Shown: positions 46,068-54,964, numbered from the stretch's first letter. The stretch is DNA of 64,000 bases from Rhizobium sp. CIAT894 (GCF_000172795.2 NZ_CP020947.1:2793001-2857000), one strand, 5' to 3'. Translations and numbers: made by a program. The notes: a model not told the origin generated them from the sequence alone.

Positions 46068-46484
46068 ATGATCAGGACATCAATCCTCGCCGCCGCCCTC
46101 GCCTTTCTCACAGCCACCGGTGCCGCCGCCCACGACAGCAGCAAATCCGCGAAGGTGACGCTCGTCTATGAGCACGAACTGCCGAACGCACCGGGCAAGA
46201 GCATCAAGGGCGTGCTGGTCGAATACGGCCCGGGCGGCTTCTCCGAAGGCCATACCCACCCGGACTCGGCCTTCATCTACGCCACCGTGCTCGAAGGATC
46301 GATCCGCAGCCAGGTCAATGACGGACCGGTCAAGATCTATCAGGCCGGAGAGAGTTTCTCGGAAATGCCGGGCGACCGCCACGGCGTCAGCGCCAACGGC
46401 AGCGAGACCAAGCCCGCCCGCCTGCTCGCCGTCTTCGTGGTCGACACCAACCAGAAAGAGCTGACCTTCCCACTGAAGAAGTGA
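46068..46484 (+). CDS. Secreted cupin-domain protein
   Basis: 138 residues. Signal peptide to about residue 20 (LAAALAFLTATGAAAH). Cupin motif 1 is GGFSEGHTHPDSAFIYATVLEG (two His) and motif 2 is PGDRHGVSAN. Probably a periplasmic metal-binding cupin. SD AAAGGAGA. Its stop overlaps the GTG of the next gene (GTGA), so the products are coupled. Confidence 0.9.
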   Translation: MIRTSILAAALAFLTATGAAAHDSSKSAKVTLVYEHELPNAPGKSIKGVLVEYGPGGFSEGHTHPDSAFIYATVLEGSIRSQVNDGPVKIYQAGESFSEMPGDRHGVSANGSETKPARLLAVFVVDTNQKELTFPLKK

Positions 46485-48064
46485 AGGTTAGCCGACAGCC
46501 GCCCGCGCAAAACCCGCCGCTTGCGCGGGTGGCCGACATGCTGACATCATGGGCCACCCGCCCCTTCCGGAGACAAAGAGAGATGATCTACGACGCGCTC
46601 TTCGGTACGCCGCTGATTTCCCTCATCGTGGTCGGCTTTGCCGGCATCCTCGTCTGGTACTTCCTCTCCAGCCAGCGGCCGACGACGCGGCTGGTGGTGC
46701 AGATCCTCTTCTTTGCCATGATGACGCTGATCCTCGTCGGCAGCGGCATGGAACCCCACCGCTTCCAAGGCTATCAGTCCGAAGACCCGCAGGCCCTGCT
46801 CGTCGTTCTCGCCAAATCGCTCTGGTGGGTTCACCTGGCATGGGCCGTCATCGGTTTCATCAGGCTGTATCTGGTGCTGGAGGGCAGCCCCCGGGAGGCC
46901 CGCCTGCTCCAGGATCTCGTCATCGCCGTCGTCTATATCGGCATGGCGCTCTCGATCCTCGCCTTCGTTTTCGGCGTGCCGATCGGAACCCTCGTCGCGA
47001 CATCGGGCGTGGTCGCGATCATTCTGGGTCTGGCGCTCCAGAACACGCTCGCCGACGTCTTTTCCGGTATCGCACTGACGCTCGGCCGGCCCTATGTCAT
47101 CGGTGACTGGATCCTGTTGAGCGACGGGACGGAAGGGCGCGTCGTCGAAAGCAACTGGCGTGCGACGCACATCCTGACCAGCGCAAACAACGTCGTCGTA
47201 CTGCCGAACAGTTTTCTGGCGAAACTCGGCCTGACCAATGTCAGCCGGCCGGACGAGACGCATCTGCTGGTCCTTACCATACGGATTGCCCCGACGCGGA
47301 TGCCGGCATCGATCCGCCAGATCATGCTCTCTGCTCTCACGAGCTGCAATTCGATCGTGCACGAACCGCCACCGGTCGTGGCGCTGAAGGGGCTCGATGC
47401 CACCGCGCTCGAAGTCGAGCTGCAGTTCCGGGTGACGAGCCCCAGCCAGCGTGTGCCGGCGCGAAACGAGGTGCTCGATCTCGTCTATCGCCATTGCAAA
47501 TCCGCCGGCCTGCTTCTGGCCGTTCCACCCGCAGCCAATGTCCTGACCACCGATCTGCCGACGGAAGAAAACGCCAAGCCGCCGAGCGTGACGCCGCTTG
47601 CGCTGATCGAAGCCATTCCGGTGTTTGCGACACTGAAGGCGGATGAGAAGCAGAAGCTCGCCGAGACCACCACGGTCCGGCAATTCCGCAAGGGCGATGT
47701 GATCGTGCGGGAGGGCGAGATGCTGCCCTCGCTGATGATGGTGCGCGCCGGTATCATCGTGGCACAGCGCGAAGGCGAAGAGCGCGGGCGGTTTGCGCCA
47801 GGCGATTTTTTCGGAGAGACCGGCCTGCTCGCCGGCATGCAGGAGCTCTGCGCCCTGGAGGCCCTGACCCCGGTGACGGTCTATGAAATCGACCAGGAGG
47901 CCTTCGCGCCGCTGCTCACCGAACGTCCCGCTTTGGCCGAAGAGATCGCCGGAGCCCTCGCCGGCCGCGCCGAACGCTTCCGCGACGGCGCAGCCCGCCC
48001 CCCGGAACAGGTCCACAACGCCCACGCCATCCTCAAGACCATCAGGACCATCTTCAGAGCGTAG
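46481..48064 (+). CDS. MscS-type channel with C-terminal cNMP-binding-like domain
   Basis: 527 residues. About four N-terminal helices, then the MscS pore/beta core (GVVAIILGLALQNTLADVFS, GRPYVIGDWILLSDGTEGRV, NVVVLPNSFL). Residues about 375-500 form a cyclic-nucleotide-binding-like fold (FRKGDVIVREGEMLPSLMMV, GDFFGETGLLAG). This is the bCNG-like subclass of MscS channels. The phosphate-binding Arg expected after GETGLLAG appears replaced by Glu, so ligand binding is doubtful. GTG start overlaps the cupin stop; ATG 46538 is an alternative. Confidence 0.88.
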   Translation: MKVSRQPPAQNPPLARVADMLTSWATRPFRRQREMIYDALFGTPLISLIVVGFAGILVWYFLSSQRPTTRLVVQILFFAMMTLILVGSGMEPHRFQGYQSEDPQALLVVLAKSLWWVHLAWAVIGFIRLYLVLEGSPREARLLQDLVIAVVYIGMALSILAFVFGVPIGTLVATSGVVAIILGLALQNTLADVFSGIALTLGRPYVIGDWILLSDGTEGRVVESNWRATHILTSANNVVVLPNSFLAKLGLTNVSRPDETHLLVLTIRIAPTRMPASIRQIMLSALTSCNSIVHEPPPVVALKGLDATALEVELQFRVTSPSQRVPARNEVLDLVYRHCKSAGLLLAVPPAANVLTTDLPTEENAKPPSVTPLALIEAIPVFATLKADEKQKLAETTTVRQFRKGDVIVREGEMLPSLMMVRAGIIVAQREGEERGRFAPGDFFGETGLLAGMQELCALEALTPVTVYEIDQEAFAPLLTERPALAEEIAGALAGRAERFRDGAARPPEQVHNAHAILKTIRTIFRA

Positions 48065-48079
48065 AAATCCGCATCCCCC

Positions 48080-48568
48080 TCAGCCGGCGCGCTTCAGCAC
48101 CCATTCGAAGGTGCTCTGCCAGAGGTCGGGCCGCACCTCCTCGGATAGAATGCCGACGAGATCGGAGAGCCGGACGCGCCTCAGCGTATCGCGCCAGGCC
48201 TCGTCGGCCTCCCACATGATGCGCGCGACGGCGCAAGGCTTGCTGTCGCAATAGCCGGCCGGCCGGCACGGATTGTTCTCCCGGATGTTCGTGCAGGTGA
48301 AGCTGCGCGCCTTTCCCTCGACCGCCTCGACAATGTCGAGGAAATTGATCTCGGAGGAGGATCTCGCAAGCCTGTAGCCGCCGCTAGGGCCGAGCGTGGT
48401 ATCGACGAGGGAGGCTTGCGAGAGGCTTTGCAGCGCCTTGGAGAGATATTCCTTCGGCAGACCATGAAGCTCGGCGAGCGCCTTGGTGGAGAGATACCTG
48501 CCCTCGGGCAGGCCCGCGAGAATGGCGCAACAGTGGAGCGCCCACTCGACCTGGCTTTTCAGGATCAT
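48080..48568 (-). CDS. Rrf2-family regulator
   Basis: 162 residues. N-terminal winged helix (ILKSQVEWALHCCAILAGL, LSTKALAELHGLPKEYLSKA, GPSGGYRLARSSSEINFLDI). Cys cluster C-X8-C-X5-C-X4-C in CTNIRENNPCRPAGYC and following DSKPC, resembling the Fe-S or thiol ligands of RirA/IscR/NsrR but with an extra Cys. Convergent with the MscS channel gene. A single AAGGAT-N7-ATCC site lies 31 nt before its start. Confidence 0.92.
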   Translation of the reverse strand: MILKSQVEWALHCCAILAGLPEGRYLSTKALAELHGLPKEYLSKALQSLSQASLVDTTLGPSGGYRLARSSSEINFLDIVEAVEGKARSFTCTNIRENNPCRPAGYCDSKPCAVARIMWEADEAWRDTLRRVRLSDLVGILSEEVRPDLWQSTFEWVLKRAG

Positions 48569-48598
48569 TCAGCAACTCGCATAATGACTGGATCTGGG

Positions 48599-48619
48599 AA
48601 TTAAGGATATATTTTATCC
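48599..48619. promoter_or_regulatory. AAGGAT-N7-ATCC operator before Rrf2 gene
   Basis: Identical to site 1 at 44639-44659 in 20 of 21 positions. Situated 31 nt before the Rrf2 start codon, suggesting autoregulation. Confidence 0.8.
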
Positions 48620-48905
48620 GCAAAGCAGCATGATGTAAATGACCGGCGGCGACAGCGAAGGACGGGGCTGGCCACCGGCGCTGACCCCAGCAACATCTGT
48701 ATCCGGCATGTACTCGAGCCAGCCACCCGCCCTCGTGGTTCGAGACGGCCGTCAGGCCTCCTCACCATCAGGGCTGATCGGTGTGCCTCGCCGCAACCCG
48801 CCATTTTCCGCGAAAACCTTTCGCTCAGCCGGGAATAAAATCGCCTCGTCCCGTGTCTCATCTCCGGTATCGCAGTATTGCGTGCCCAACCCAAGGAGAG
48901 ACATC
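48620..48905. other. Intergenic region before secreted repeat-domain gene
   Basis: About 286 bp without a gene. A possible ECF-type promoter is GGGAAT (48831) with CGTGTC (48852) 15 nt later, 54 nt before the next start; this would fit autoregulation of the sigma factor two genes on. Confidence 0.4.
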
Positions 48906-49286
48906 ATGACATCCGTGAAATTCCTGTCCGTCGTGGCCGCCGCAGCCCTCGCAGCGACCGCGGCTCTCGCAGCCGCTCCCGTCAAGGAAGTCGAATCCGC
49001 CAAGGGCAAGGTGCTGGCCGGCGAAAACGGCATGACCCTCTACACCTTCAAGAAGGACGCCAAGGGCGTTTCCAACTGCAACGACGACTGCGCCAAGAAC
49101 TGGCCGCCGCTGATGGCCGCTTCCGGCGCCAAGGCCGATGGTGCATATTCGATCATCGACCGCAAGGATGGCAAGAAGCAATGGGCCAAGGACGGCATGC
49201 CGCTGTATTACTGGGTCAAGGACAAGAAGGCGGGCGACATCACCGGCGACGGCGTCGGCGGCAACTGGGAGCTTGCCAAGCCTTGA
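48906..49286 (+). CDS. Secreted protein with lipoprotein_15-type repeat (COG4315)
   Basis: 126 residues. Signal peptide to about residue 24 (FLSVVAAAALAATAALAAAP), then two halves with the MTLYTFKKDAKGVSNCNDDC AKNWPPL and MPLYYWVKDKKAGD patterns typical of the secreted repeat family PF03640. Two Cys form a likely disulfide. SD AAGGAGAGA. The sigma factor gene starts 19 nt later, so this is probably the structural target or first gene of the sigma operon. Confidence 0.92.
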   Translation: MTSVKFLSVVAAAALAATAALAAAPVKEVESAKGKVLAGENGMTLYTFKKDAKGVSNCNDDCAKNWPPLMAASGAKADGAYSIIDRKDGKKQWAKDGMPLYYWVKDKKAGDITGDGVGGNWELAKP

Positions 49287-49305
49287 TCATCGGAAAGCCG
49301 CTGGC

Positions 49306-49821
49306 GTGAAAACACCCGCACCGGAAAGTTTCGAGGGCCAGGTCCTGGCCCTCCTCCCCTCGCTCAGGCGCTATTCGCGCAGCCTGACGCGCTCGGATGC
49401 CGATGGCGAGGATCTGCTGCAAGACTGTGTCGAGAAGGTGCTGGCGCGCCGTGGCCAATGGCGCGGCCTCAACCTGCGCGGCTGGGTCCTGACCATTATG
49501 ACAAATCTCTACCGCAACGGCCGGCGCGGCAAGGCACGCGACAGCCTGGTGGAACTTGACGCCGCCGGGGACATGGCCACTCCCGAACCGCCGACCGATC
49601 CGCTGGAGCGCGCCCGGCTCGATAACGCACTGAACAGCCTTTCGGAGGAGCACCGCGCCGTGCTGATGCTCGTGGTCATCGAAGGATACACCTACAGCGA
49701 GGTCGCCGCCTCCCTCGACATTCCCATCGGCACCGTCATGTCCCGGCTGTCGCGTGCCCGCCAGCGCGTCACCGAGCGGCTGAAGGCCGATAACGTCATT
49801 ACGCTTCGGAGACCGAAATGA
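49306..49821 (+). CDS. ECF-family RNA polymerase sigma factor
   Basis: 171 residues with a GTG start (GGAAAG 9 nt upstream). Region 2 (LPSLRRYSRSLTRSDADGED, LLQDCVEKVLARRGQWRG) and region 4 (LSEEHRAVLMLVVIEGYTYS, EVAASLDIPIGTVMSRLSRA). Its 3' end overlaps the anti-sigma gene by 4 nt (ATGA). Directs transcription of a small stress-type regulon, probably including the secreted protein gene just upstream. Confidence 0.93.
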   Translation: MKTPAPESFEGQVLALLPSLRRYSRSLTRSDADGEDLLQDCVEKVLARRGQWRGLNLRGWVLTIMTNLYRNGRRGKARDSLVELDAAGDMATPEPPTDPLERARLDNALNSLSEEHRAVLMLVVIEGYTYSEVAASLDIPIGTVMSRLSRARQRVTERLKADNVITLRRPK

Positions 49822-50600
49822 ACGAAACCAACCCGATCGTCACCGAAGCCGATCTCCACGCCTATGCCGACGGCCAAATGCCGGAAACCGCCCGCGCGCG
49901 CATCGAAGCCTACCTCGCCGACAATCCCGACGAGGCGACGATGGTCGCCGAATGGCAGGCGCAGAACACGGGCATCCGGTCGCTGTTTTCAGGTTATGAA
50001 AAGGCAAAAGACACCGATCCCTTGCTCGTCATTCCCCCGCTCAGCGTGTCGTCAAAGCGCAAAGGCTGGGCGATCGCCGCCTCGGCCCTTGTCGTCTTCG
50101 CGCTCGGCGCCGTCAGCGGCCATTATGGCCCCTCCCTTCTGGAAAAGCCGGAACTGCAGCTTGCCAGCTCCGAAACCTTCCCGAAACAGGCTGAGACGGC
50201 GTTTGCCGTCTATGCCACCGAGGTCCGCCATCCCGTCGAGGTCTTCGCCGATGAGGAGGCCCATCTCGCCACCTGGCTCGGCAAGCGCCTGGCGATCGAA
50301 AACCTCAAGATACCGAACCTGCTGCCGCTCGGCTTCAAGCTGGTCGGCGGCCGCCTGCTGCCGGTCGACGGCAAGCCGGGTGCGATGTTCATGTACGAGA
50401 ACCAGACCGGCGAACGCCTGACCGTCCTGGTCGGCCGCAACACCGAAAACCGCACGACCAGCTTCCGCTTCGCCTCGTCAGGCAATGTCGAGACCTTCTA
50501 CTGGATCGACGGCGCACTCGGTTACGCCGTCACCGGCGAAATCTCCCGCGAGACGCTGCGCGCAGTGGCCGAGGAATGCTACCGGCAGTTCCCGTCATGA
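49818..50600 (+). CDS. Membrane anti-sigma factor
   Basis: 260 residues. N-terminal sigma-binding domain (VTEADLHAYADGQMPETARA, then IEAYLADNPDEATMVAEWQA), one transmembrane helix (about residues 76-96, GWAIAASALVVFALGAVSGH), and an extracytoplasmic domain of about 160 residues. It has no HxxxCxxC zinc motif, so it is a non-ZAS type. Coupled by 4-nt overlap to the ECF sigma gene. Confidence 0.92.
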   Translation: MNETNPIVTEADLHAYADGQMPETARARIEAYLADNPDEATMVAEWQAQNTGIRSLFSGYEKAKDTDPLLVIPPLSVSSKRKGWAIAASALVVFALGAVSGHYGPSLLEKPELQLASSETFPKQAETAFAVYATEVRHPVEVFADEEAHLATWLGKRLAIENLKIPNLLPLGFKLVGGRLLPVDGKPGAMFMYENQTGERLTVLVGRNTENRTTSFRFASSGNVETFYWIDGALGYAVTGEISRETLRAVAEECYRQFPS

Positions 50601-50987
50601 TTTCCGCAGCGGATCGTTGCCGAGCTCGATCGGCTTGCCATGCGGCGTGGCTTCGGCGGCCCGCTGCCAGCTTTCCTGCGTCTCGAGGATCGCGTCGATA
50701 TCGACAATGTTGTTGTCGACGATGATGTCGGATAGCGCGCCAACCCAGCAGGTGAAATAATCGCTGCCGTCCTCCGCCCGGCCAGCCCTATGCAGTTCCC
50801 TTGAGAGCGCCCACGTCCATTCGTCCCAGGTGAAGGCTCCCTTTTCGTACAGTTGCACGGTCATGGCGAAGGCATCGGCGGCCCAGGGCTCGGGAAAAAC
50901 CGGGGCGCCCTCCGGCGACTTCGGCAGGCCGGGCGATTGCGTCAACGGCGGTGTTTCAGGCTCGTTCAAGATAGCTCTCCCAAGCAT
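50595..50987 (-). CDS. Nitrile hydratase accessory protein (14K/activator type)
   Basis: 130 residues, homologous in layout to the N-terminal part of the beta subunit (FPEPWAADAFAMTVQLYEKG, FTWDEWTWALSRELHRAG). These small proteins deliver cobalt into the alpha subunit by self-subunit swapping. The gene overlaps the end of the beta gene by 32 nt if ATG 50987 is used; a TTG at 50969 would give a shorter overlap. Third in the operon; convergent with the anti-sigma gene (6-nt overlap). Confidence 0.88.
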   Translation of the reverse strand: MLGRAILNEPETPPLTQSPGLPKSPEGAPVFPEPWAADAFAMTVQLYEKGAFTWDEWTWALSRELHRAGRAEDGSDYFTCWVGALSDIIVDNNIVDIDAILETQESWQRAAEATPHGKPIELGNDPLRKS

Positions 50988-51615
50988 CGATCGAGACGGT
51001 CAGCGACGGGTCCGCGCCCTCGCCCCAGACCTCCGTGCCGTCGAAGACGACGGTATAAAGCCATTGCGGGTTCTCGCCCTTGCCATGCGCATTATCGTCA
51101 GGAAAGACGAAGGAACCCTGCACCGCTTCGACGATACCGGTCTTGGCCCTGGCATAACGCGGCAGGCGTGTATGGGTGGCCGGATTGAAATTCTTCGTCC
51201 GCACCGCCTCGCCGGCCGCAAAGAGCGGCGCGGCCTCGACAGGACGATCGCATGGCCCGCCTTTCGCAAGAACCGCCGGCACCATCTCGGCCTTCAGCAC
51301 CCGCTTGGGCGCGGTCCCATCCTGCAGCCTATGCCCGGACAGCAATTCCTCGCGCGTCGCAAAATTATGCCGTTCGAGCAGTGTCTCGACGCCGCGGATC
51401 CAGATCTCGTAATAGCTCGCCGCGAGATAATCGGCCGGCGGAATGTTTTCGCGCGCATGCCGGCTTTCATCGATGTTCCAGGCCCCGAAAGCGCCGCAGG
51501 AAAGCGTGATGCCGAGCGCCCGCTTTTCCCATTCGGCATGGAAATAGGGCTCATCCTTCTCAGGCGCGACCGGCCCGAAGCCCATCTGCCCGCCGAGATC
51601 GTGCGGTCCGTTCAT
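50956..51615 (-). CDS. nthB: Nitrile hydratase beta subunit
   Basis: 219 residues. [20 protein letters not shown] at the N-terminus, [15 protein letters not shown], a central [20 protein letters not shown] region, and a C-terminal SH3-like part ([20 protein letters not shown]). With the alpha subunit it hydrates nitriles to amides in the cytoplasm. Its start overlaps the alpha stop by 4 nt. Confidence 0.94.
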   Translation of the reverse strand: MNGPHDLGGQMGFGPVAPEKDEPYFHAEWEKRALGITLSCGAFGAWNIDESRHARENIPPADYLAASYYEIWIRGVETLLERHNFATREELLSGHRLQDGTAPKRVLKAEMVPAVLAKGGPCDRPVEAAPLFAAGEAVRTKNFNPATHTRLPRYARAKTGIVEAVQGSFVFPDDNAHGKGENPQWLYTVVFDGTEVWGEGADPSLTVSIDAWESYLERA

Positions 51616-52256
51616 GCCAGAGCCTCCGGGCTGCCTGCAACAGCCGTCCCGATCATCGCGTCGCGGCTGACGAGATCGGCCAATGCAGCCTCGTCCATGC
51701 CTTCCGTACCCTTAGGCCGCTCGGGGATGACGAGATAACGCAGCTCTGCGGTCGAATCCCAGACGCGGATCTTCTTCTCCTCGGGCAGCGTCAGCCCGAA
51801 CTCGGCCAGCACGCCGCGCGGATCGATGACGGCGCGCGAGCGGTAGGCCGGCGCCTTGTACCAGACCGGCGGCAGGCCGAGCACCGACCAGGGATAACAG
51901 GAGCAGAGCGTGCAGACGATGAGGTTATGGGTGTCGGGCGTGTTGAAGACGGCGCGCATATGCTCGCCCTGCCGGCCGGTAAACCCAAGGCTCGCAATCG
52001 CCGCCGTCGCATCACGCTTCAGCCGGTCGGCGAATTCCGGATCGCTCCAGGCCTTGGCGACGACACGCGCGCCATTTCGCGGCCCCACCTTCGTCTCATA
52101 AGTCTCGACGATCGCATCGATCGCCGCCGGATCGATGAGACCCTTCTCCGTCAGCAGAGTTTCCAGCGCTTTGACGCGAGCCTGCATGTCGGAGTAGTGG
52201 TTATCGTGGTGATGGTCGTCGTGGTCATGACCTGCATGATCGTCGCTGTGCCGCAT
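51612..52256 (-). CDS. nthA: Nitrile hydratase alpha subunit (cobalt type)
   Basis: 214 residues. The metal claw [21 protein letters not shown] is visible (split here: VCTLCSC and PWSVLGLP); Thr at the third position marks the cobalt, not iron, class. The first 20 residues are rich in His and Asp ([12 protein letters not shown]), likely helping metal uptake. The catalytic Cys residues are normally oxidised to sulfenic and sulfinic acids. The order alpha-beta-accessory is that of iron-type operons. SD CAGGAG. No amidase gene is adjacent. Confidence 0.95.
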   Translation of the reverse strand: MRHSDDHAGHDHDDHHHDNHYSDMQARVKALETLLTEKGLIDPAAIDAIVETYETKVGPRNGARVVAKAWSDPEFADRLKRDATAAIASLGFTGRQGEHMRAVFNTPDTHNLIVCTLCSCYPWSVLGLPPVWYKAPAYRSRAVIDPRGVLAEFGLTLPEEKKIRVWDSTAELRYLVIPERPKGTEGMDEAALADLVSRDAMIGTAVAGSPEALA

Positions 52257-52421
52257 AACGCTCTCCTGAATAGGCGGCTGGATCTTAGGCGCTGGTCGGA
52301 TGGCCGCCAAGTGCGTTTCTCGTAAAGATGCCGCCAGGCGAATAGGGATTGGTTAAGCAAACCATCCTTCGCCCCGCCGATATAACCAAACGTTAATGGC
52401 TTCATCTTCAGATTGCACCGC

Positions 52422-53183
52422 ATGAAAACTCCGACATTCGGCCGAAGAACCAATCCGCCCGCCTCTTCCTCCTCCCCTCAGGCAGAGGCAATGAAGATCC
52501 GTGCGCAAAGCTCTGTGCAGGACGGTCCGCGCCGGAACGAGGCCGGCAATCCTTTGCAAGGCCCGAGGCTGGTGGCCGGCGCCCTCCTCGACCGGATCCG
52601 TCAAGAAATCGCCGAAGATGACCGTTTTCGGATGATCGATCTTTTGGCGGCGCTCGGATCAGTCGGCGGATTCTCCTGTATCCTTGCCGCCCTCAATGTG
52701 GCTGAAGCAGGACAATGCCGCGACGGCGCCGATCTAGTCATCGTGGAAACAAGGGATGGATCTCGCTACTACGCCGGCAATCTGGCGAATGCTTTCCTGC
52801 TGGAAAGCCATGATTCCCTGCTGGCGCTGACCTATGGCGCCGCCGGAAACCAGGGCGCGGTTCTGTCGCAAGAGACGGTCCTCGATACGTTTCGCCATGT
52901 CGCGGCCACCATCGGCGATCCGCAGTTCGGCAGGCCACGGCTGGCGGATGATGATCAGCCCAGCGCCCTGCCCATCAGCTATGTCAGGCGCCTCTGGCCG
53001 ATCGCCCAGCAGATTCTGGATGCGAACCATGTCCCGGTCCGGCGGCGGCCGCTGGCAATCGGCATGGCAATCGAGCTTGCTTTCGCGATCGATCAGCAAA
53101 CGATAGACCCGCTACTGGCAGCGCAGATCGTGACCGAATGCGCCGTTCCCATGGCAAAAATCGATCCGCGTAAAATTGCTTGA
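52422..53183 (+). CDS. Hypothetical protein with MKTPTFGRR N-terminus
   Basis: 253 residues, no signal peptide. The start shares MKTPTFGRR with the protein at 2843 (MKPTFGRR), and a Pro/Ser-rich linker follows. The rest is a soluble alpha/beta protein, for example RFRMIDLLAALGSVGGFSCI and RRRPLAIGMAIELAFAID, with no recognised domain. It may cooperate with the SDR-DoxX gene 21 nt downstream, since both are on one strand. Confidence 0.7.
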   Translation: MKTPTFGRRTNPPASSSSPQAEAMKIRAQSSVQDGPRRNEAGNPLQGPRLVAGALLDRIRQEIAEDDRFRMIDLLAALGSVGGFSCILAALNVAEAGQCRDGADLVIVETRDGSRYYAGNLANAFLLESHDSLLALTYGAAGNQGAVLSQETVLDTFRHVAATIGDPQFGRPRLADDDQPSALPISYVRRLWPIAQQILDANHVPVRRRPLAIGMAIELAFAIDQQTIDPLLAAQIVTECAVPMAKIDPRKIA

Positions 53184-53204
53184 GGCATCGGCAATCTCCT
53201 CCCT

Positions 53205-54488
53205 ATGAATATTCTCATTCTCGGTGCTACAGGCTTTATCGGTTCGGCGGTCGCGGCGAGATTGCTAGAGGATGGCCATGTCATCACCGGACTTGGCCGC
53301 AATTCCGGCCGGGCGCGCCTCCGCGAGCCCAGCATCCTCTGGATCAGCGCAAATCTGGCTGAGATGACCGACGCGGCCGACTGGGCGTCGGTGCTTGATG
53401 GCCAACAGATTGTCGTCAACAGCGCTGGCGCCTTGCAGGACGGCCTGTCTGATGACCTTGCTGCCACGCAGGAACGGGCGATGATCGCGCTGCAAGGAGC
53501 AGCGCGCATGGCCGGCGTGAAGCTAATCGTTCAGATATCGGCGCGCACTGACGGCGCCGGTCGTGACCGGCCGTTTCTAGCGACCAAGCGCGCCGCCGAC
53601 CTCGCGCTTGCGGCAAGCGGCATTCCCTACGTGATCCTGCGCCCAGCGCTGGTGCTCGGCCGAAACGCCCACGGCGGCACGGCGCTGCTGCGTTCCCTCG
53701 CTACCTTCCCCCTCGTCCTGCCGCTCATCCACGCCGACAGCCCGGTCGAAACCGTCGCCGTCGAAGATGTCGCCGCCGCAGTCTCAGCCGCAATCTCCGG
53801 CACGCTCCCCTCCGGCAGCGATATAGAACTGGCAGCCGAAGAACGGCAAACGCTCGCAAGCCTCGTCAAACTCCACCGCGCCTGGCTCGGCCTGCCGGAT
53901 GCACCAGTCATTTCCATTCCGCCCATTCTTGCAAGGCCGGTCACATGGCTTGCGGATATGGCCGGTCATCTCGGCTGGCGCTCGCCGCTACGCTCCACGG
54001 CCATGACCATTATGTCCGAAGGTATCAGCATGGATCGCGCGCCACCATCAGGCCTGACGACTCTCTCGGCAGCGGCAACACTCTCGGCCAATCCCTCCGG
54101 CGTGCAGGATCTCTGGTTTGCCCGCCTCTATCTCCTGAAGCCGCTCGTCATAACAGGCCTCTCCGCCTTCTGGCTGCTCTCCGGCCTGATCCCGCTGCTG
54201 GCGCTGGAGAAGACATCGGCTCACTTCCTGCCATTCATGCCTGAGGCGGCGGCAACGACGTTGACGCTTGCGACCTGCCTGATCGACGCGGCACTCGGCG
54301 CCGCCGTGCTCGTCCGTCCGCTCGCCAAACGCGCCCTCCTCAGCATGCTGACCGTCTCTGTCGCCTATCTCACCGGCGCCAGTCTGCTCGAACCGGCGCT
54401 TTGGCTCGATCCGCTCGGCGTCCTCGTCAAGGTGCTGCCGTCGATCCTGTTGACGCTGACGGCCCTTGCCACCCTGGACGAACGTTGA
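53205..54488 (+). CDS. NAD-binding SDR fused to DoxX-like membrane domain
   Basis: 427 residues. N-terminal atypical SDR (NILILGATGFIGSAVAARLL, VVNSAGALQDGL), followed by a C-terminal four-helix DoxX-like domain (about residues 300-427; LYLLKPLVITGLSAFWLLSG). Similar fusions are annotated as SDR/DoxX oxidoreductases. It lies 21 nt behind the 52422 gene and overlaps the DUF2269 gene by 1 nt, so the three form an operon. Confidence 0.88.
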   Translation: MNILILGATGFIGSAVAARLLEDGHVITGLGRNSGRARLREPSILWISANLAEMTDAADWASVLDGQQIVVNSAGALQDGLSDDLAATQERAMIALQGAARMAGVKLIVQISARTDGAGRDRPFLATKRAADLALAASGIPYVILRPALVLGRNAHGGTALLRSLATFPLVLPLIHADSPVETVAVEDVAAAVSAAISGTLPSGSDIELAAEERQTLASLVKLHRAWLGLPDAPVISIPPILARPVTWLADMAGHLGWRSPLRSTAMTIMSEGISMDRAPPSGLTTLSAAATLSANPSGVQDLWFARLYLLKPLVITGLSAFWLLSGLIPLLALEKTSAHFLPFMPEAAATTLTLATCLIDAALGAAVLVRPLAKRALLSMLTVSVAYLTGASLLEPALWLDPLGVLVKVLPSILLTLTALATLDER

Positions 54489-54964
54489 TGCTTGAGGAAT
54501 TGCTGCTGCTTGCCCATGTCGTCGGTGCGACCGTGCTCTTCGGCACCGGCGCCGGCATCGCCTTCTTCATGGTGATGGCGCACCGGACGCGCAATCCCGT
54601 CCTGATCGCTCATGTCGCCGCAACCGTCGTCGTCGCCGACACCGTCTTTACCGCTACCGCTGCCATTCTCCAGCCTGTAACCGGTTATCTTCTCGCCCGC
54701 ATCATCGGCTGGGAGCTGTCGGAAGGCTGGATCGCCTTGTCGCTGCTGCTTTATGTTGTGACCGGCCTGTTCTGGCTGCCGGTCGTCTGGATCCAGATCC
54801 GGCTGCGCGATCTCGCCCGCGCCGCTGTGGCCTCGGGAAGCCGGTTGCCGCGGGCCTATTTCAGCCTCTACCGCATCTGGTTCGCCTGCGGCTTCCCGGC
54901 CTTTTCGGCCGTCGTCGGCATTCTCTGGCTGATGCTGACGAAACCGTCGATCACCCTATTTTAG
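54488..54964 (+). CDS. DUF2269 membrane protein
   Basis: 158 residues with about four helices (LLLLAHVVGATVLFGTGAGI, IALSLLLYVVTGLFWLPVVW), matching DUF2269 proteins that travel with SDR-DoxX genes. Polar loops contain conserved His/Arg. It overlaps the SDR-DoxX stop by 1 nt and the convergent LysE gene by 9 nt. Confidence 0.88.
   Translation: MLEELLLLAHVVGATVLFGTGAGIAFFMVMAHRTRNPVLIAHVAATVVVADTVFTATAAILQPVTGYLLARIIGWELSEGWIALSLLLYVVTGLFWLPVVWIQIRLRDLARAAVASGSRLPRAYFSLYRIWFACGFPAFSAVVGILWLMLTKPSITLF

Noticed and set aside
46547..48025. Open frame of 492 codons on the minus strand opposite the MscS-type gene
   Set aside because: Antisense shadow with low-complexity Asp/Arg/His content.
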